NCBI RefSeq assembly: GCF_004027225.2
Contig: NC_044290.2
Coordinates: forward strand, 2,868,906 to 2,932,905
Origin: Strigops habroptila
Taxonomy: Eukaryota; Chordata; Aves; Psittaciformes; Psittacidae
Reading direction: 5' to 3'
Length of the DNA: 64,000 nt
Position numbers and translations under genes: made by a program. The notes under the pieces are model-generated. The model was not told the origin of the DNA. It saw only the letters and a program-made list of their open reading frames with translations, and made no database searches. Shown here piece by piece: positions 32,634-64,000 of this stretch. Each line of letters begins with the position of its first letter. Position 1 is the first letter of the stretch.

Positions 32634-32690
32634 TTTTTTTTTTTTTTCTTTTTTCTTTTCTTTTTTTGGGGTTTTCCACCTTTTTTTTCC
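32634..32690. repeat. T-rich low-complexity tract
   Basis: Runs of T broken by single C and a GGGG, so A-rich in the UBE2O transcript. It could cause internal oligo-dT priming in cDNA work. Confidence 0.85.
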
Positions 32691-35244
32691 AGGTTTCAGC
32701 CTTTTAAATTGTTCTCCTTAAATATTACATACATACACAAAAATTACATCACTGTGTGTGCTCAGCACCCTCCTGCCCCCGAGCTTCACATTATCAAAAG
32801 CTTTAGAAAATGTGTAAACCTCTGTGCACGCTTCGTGTGGGGACAGTGCCGGGGCTGAGCTGCCGGGGGGCACCATCCCCTGCCCCACAGAGCCCCAGAG
32901 CCTGTGCAAAGCTTTGATTCACATCAGAGGAAACAAAGATTTCTTGGGCGAAGGGGAGGGCTCGTCCCGCGCTGACGGCCTGCCCTGGGGAGGAGAGCAA
33001 AGGGAGGTGGGCAAAGCAGGGAGCCCTGGGGCTGCTCCATCCCCATCCCTAAAGGGTTTTCTCCCTCCCTCCCTCTCTGGCCACTGGGGCTAAGGGCAGC
33101 CACAGCCCAGCAGAGAGGACAGAGGAAGTGGGTGTCTGTAGATGACCAACAGCAATTTGGTCTCTTTAAGAGGTTTAATCCTTTGGAACAAGCCTCTCTC
33201 TGCCTGCCCCAAGTGACCCTGTACATGTTGGAGATGCCCCCGCTCTTCGCTCAAAGGATTCATTCATTTAGCACCAGAACGTGGCCAGGAGCTAATGCGC
33301 AGCTCGCACTGCCCGTGCCCCAAAGCACCCCCTGCACCCCACTGAGGGTCTGCCCCTCTGCTCCCACTGAGAGCTCCTGCTCAGCCCATCCACCCGCAGC
33401 CAACCTGCTCCTGCAGAGCACCAAGAGCATGATGTGCCTCCCGAGACCTGGCAGAGGATGGGGACACCACAAGGGCTTTGTGCTGCCTGGAGAATGGGGG
33501 CAGCAGGAAAGAGCAGGCCCAGGGACACGGGAGGGGGTTTGGGACAGTGGGTGCAGACTCTGGTGGTTCAAGAAGCAGAAAGCACCGTGCAAATGTGCTG
33601 AGATTCACCTGCTCTTCTCTCCTTCAAACTGAGAAGAGGCCAAAGCCTGGCCTGGGCGAGGGGAAGGGACCACAGCCATAGCGAGCAAGAGCAAAGGAGG
33701 GTTTTGGCTCCATCCTTACTTGTGGCAGAGCCATCTGCTCAGCCCGACTCGTCTGGGAAGCCTGGCACTGCTGCAGGACCAACGGCCTTTCCGTGACAGA
33801 CTGTGCTCCACAGGGATGCCAAGTGGGTGCTTCTACAATGCCTGAAGGCTGGGCAAATGCAGTCGTGCTGGAGAGCGACCTCCCAGCTCCAGAAGTGAAG
33901 GTAAGTGCGTGTACACAGGAAAAGAGGCTTCAGGAAGGTGTCTTGACCAGGGGGCTCTGGCAAGTCACTGCTTCAAAGTGCTCAGGGTCAGCAGCTCAGC
34001 AGCTCTCGCTGCTGAAGCAGGGGCTGATCTCACCAGCTGTGTCCCAAGAGAGACAGTGGAGATTAGGGACAGGATGTGCTGTGCCCACAGCGGACCCAGG
34101 CCACCCTGGGAAACGGCTGGCAAGGGAATGAACTGATAACAGTGCTCCAGTTGCTGAGCAACAGCACTGAACAGGCACAAACTGCTGCTGCTGTGACAGG
34201 ACCTCGTCACGACATGAGGCGGCCCTGGCTCAAACAGCTCCAAAATACCCATCTACAGCTGATGGAGAAGGAGCAGCCACACCAGGTTCACCACCAAGAG
34301 TAGCTTCTGGATCTACAATGTGCCCCAGGATCACTCGCTGCTGCTGCCCAGGCGAGGCTGAGATCCAGGGGTAGGTGTAGTGCTGTGTGACAGCCTGGAC
34401 TGGCTGGGAATGAAAGATGCTGCTACCGAAGTAAGTAACAAGGGCAGAACCCTGAATCCCATGTATTTCTAGAAGACAGGCACCATGCATGGTGGGGAAA
34501 GGGAAGTTTGCCTTACCCTGGAGAAAAAGAAGTGGGGATGGCTAGAATTGCTTCCAGGAGACCAACTAGAAGTTGCAGAACTGGATGGAAACCCTGCAGC
34601 ACTACCAGGGCAGCACAAGTGCTAGTGCAGAGCTCTGGTTCTGCCTACCAAGTGCCGATTGCAACAACCTCGTAGCTATCTGTGAACTAAGACTAGAGCA
34701 ACTCTGTGTGGTGCAGACAACTTCAATGCAAACACAATCCGATGTCTAAGTACAGGAAAGCTGGGGTAGGTTTCATAAAACCCATGGTAATGCAGAGAAA
34801 AAAAAATGAAAGACTGGGAGGGCATCGCCCTTCACTTCCAGATCCTGCAGCAATCACTTCTCCTGGCTTGAACCCCACCGGAACAAACTGCTGGGTGGGA
34901 AGAGTCCTTGTGTGGAAAGGTGCCCCAAGATGAAAGTGCAGAAGGGAATGTGGCTGCAAGACTGCTTCTGTGCAGGTCTCAAATCTTACCATTGCAGGGT
35001 CAAACTTGCAAAAGGAGCACGTACATGGGATGGGGGGAAGGAAGAAGGGCTGGGGCAAAGAGTTATTCATGCTTAGACAACCTTTCCTCAGAGGAGCAGT
35101 CAGGCCTAGCGCCTTCTTTGGAACAAACCAAGCTGAGGAAGAAAAGCTGGAAAGAGAAGCAAGTTTACTGGTGACAGCATCTGCCTATTTCCTTTCTGCT
35201 GCTTTCCCTTCTCCCCTGCACCTGCCTGTCCCTAACCTGATGGT

Positions 35245-62178
<26,934 letters not shown>

Positions 62179-64000
62179 CTAAGGGGAGACAGAGAGACTG
62201 AATTTAGTGACCCCAGATGATACTTAGGCAGAAATAACTTGACAAATACAAATGCACAGTGTCCCAATCCCCCAGACGGAGGGTTTTCAGCAGAGGATGC
62301 TGAGGCACTTCCACACAGTGTTAACCCCCTTGGCACACGCACGAAATCCAATTGCCAGATCCAAAACACAGCAACCACACGCTCTGTCCACAACTGGGCT
62401 CTAAGTCAGCAGACACATCAAAAAGGGTGCAGACATCCTGACTCGTTCATCACTTCAAACCTCCCTCTCCTCTTCCTCCATCTACATCACACATCGTTTC
62501 CTACCCACATCCAGTCTATGTACCAGAGAAGTAAGATGACACAGGAAGCAGCACATCACACCACAGTCCTGTGTCTCATCTCGCACACAAGATACCCCCA
62601 AATATCTGTGGATATGTTTGGCCTGGAACATTTGAAGCAAGGTACTGTACAGCGAGGAGTCTCAGCTTGCAGGGGAACTGGTGCTAAATTCACTGCAGCA
62701 AGCACTTGCCTTGGGGAAAAAAAGGCAAATAAATGGTTGTTGCTGCACTTCGTAGCCCCCAGGTCCATGCAGGTAACACAAAATGTTGGTAAGAGCATGG
62801 CTAAAGCCAAAGCACTCCTTGTACTCCTGGTAAAGCACTTGCTGGCAAAGAGCTAGAGCTGGCAACAAGAGGTGGCTGGACCATCGTTACATGTTCTGCA
62901 TTAGTTCATGCAGAGCTGGTGCACCAGGTAAGGGAAGGTATCACTTGATCAATCTCCGGTGATTACTGGTCACTTAACCAAGTGGTGTCCTTCCAAGAGC
63001 GGTCCTTCATCAAGCTGCATCAGTGATCTCAAGGCTACCTGCAGACCATTAAGTGTCATCAACAAGGTCAAAACTACAACATGCCGTTGCCATTGAATAC
63101 ACTAATACCAAAACGTTACACAAGGAGTAATGCCCTGAGCATACTAACAGGGAGGCCACGACTCCAGTTTCAGGCTTGCTCAGCTTCACAGTAACTCAGC
63201 TGAGATATCCTTCTCAGAACAGAAGGAGGGAGAAGTTCCATCTGCATTTCAGTGGTCAAGAGCATATCTGCATTGGTGCATCATTCTGAGCCCTGCAGAT
63301 ACACTTGTTACACACCCTGTGTGAGTGCAGCGTCAGGGACGGAGCCTCTTCCACATCTCACCTTCAGCATCCACCTTTCCACTGCTGCTGCATTCGTTGC
63401 TTTTTCTTGTGGATCCCAGCCCAAAATCTACTGTGCTTTGTCAGCATTTAATCCTAACCCACGCCCTGGCTTCTAGCCTGCTTTACTAAATTAGACATAA
63501 ATCTATAATTCAAGGACAGGATCCGGAATCAACCCAAAGTACCTGAGTATTTATGGCCTTCTTGATGGTGTGTTTCAGTAAGAGAGGAAGAGAGCCAGCC
63601 AGCCAGGCTTTTTAGACCCAGCTTCTGCAGTCAGAACTTCACCAGAATGGGAAACCTGAAGCCCACAGCCCATTTCCAGACTGTGGAAGTGTTTCCGTTG
63701 CCTCCCACATCCCACCAGGGTATATAGAGAGCCATCAATTTTTATAGAGCTTTCTAAAATTGTTTGTTAAAATAACTACTGTATAGGTAGCCTCTTACCA
63801 TCCAGAACCAGGCAGCAACATTCACATTCCAGGAAGGACTCGAGCTCAAGCAGCAGTTTGGGTATTTGAACTGAAGTTCTCTTTCTGCAGAGCTCCGAGT
63901 GTATGATGATACTTTCACTTCAACATGCATTAGGGCAATTTAATCTCTGACACGTAGTGTTTAAATTGATGTGTTATGTTTCAACATACCATTGAGCCAC
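62179..64000 (-). other. UBE2O intron 1, partial
   Basis: Sequence upstream of exon 2 to the window edge. No CpG island and no exon 1-like sequence appears, so exon 1 and the promoter lie further right. Confidence 0.8.

Larger units (their letters stand above)
32290..35244 (-). other. UBE2O: UBE2O 3' UTR (inferred extent)
   Basis: Sequence between the stop codon and the candidate poly(A) signal, with no repeat copy. It includes an A-rich (gene strand) stretch at 32,634-32,690. The end is inferred. Confidence 0.5.

Overview
This is a gene-dense stretch of a bird nuclear genome. The evidence is vertebrate multi-exon genes with canonical splice sites, about a dozen CR1 retrotransposon fragments (the dominant avian interspersed repeat), and the PRPSAP1-SPHK1-UBE2O order and orientation that I recall from human 17q25. 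The CR1 copies are of a kind I associate with Neoaves rather than chicken; the species cannot be fixed from this window. No prokaryotic, viral or mobile coding system was found.

Layout. (1) About 1-16,000: the 5' half of PRPSAP1 on the minus strand. Coding exons 1-4 lie at 15,004-15,086, 6,215-6,267, 3,927-3,993 and 72-244; the rest of the gene is beyond the left edge. Its first exon sits in a CpG island with three YY1-type motifs. (2) About 16,000-22,750: intergenic DNA in which I recognise no gene. (3) 22,883-29,386: a complete five-exon sphingosine kinase gene on the plus strand, called SPHK1 by position. It encodes 515 residues, with an N-terminal domain resembling that of mammalian SPHK2 joined to an SPHK1-like compact catalytic part. 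Its first intron holds three Maf/NRF2-type motifs. (4) About 29,880-32,290: a short intergenic gap with two CR1 copies, between the convergent 3' ends of SPHK1 and UBE2O. (5) About 32,290-64,000: UBE2O on the minus strand, with a roughly 3-kb 3' UTR and coding exons 18 to 2. These give 1,181 residues in one uninterrupted frame; exon 1 is off the right edge. Intron 15 uses a GC donor instead of GT.

The genes do not form a pathway. PRPSAP1 encodes a regulatory partner of PRPP synthetase, SPHK1 makes sphingosine-1-phosphate, and UBE2O is a large hybrid E2/E3 ubiquitin enzyme. Exon limits were placed by reading splice sites and checking that intron phases join; family matches are from memory of the human proteins. 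UTR ends and transcription starts are inferred. The most useful leads are the SPHK2-like N-terminus on the SPHK1-position gene, the paired MARE/ARE motifs in its first intron, the GC-AG intron of UBE2O, and the possible N-terminal extension of PRPSAP1.
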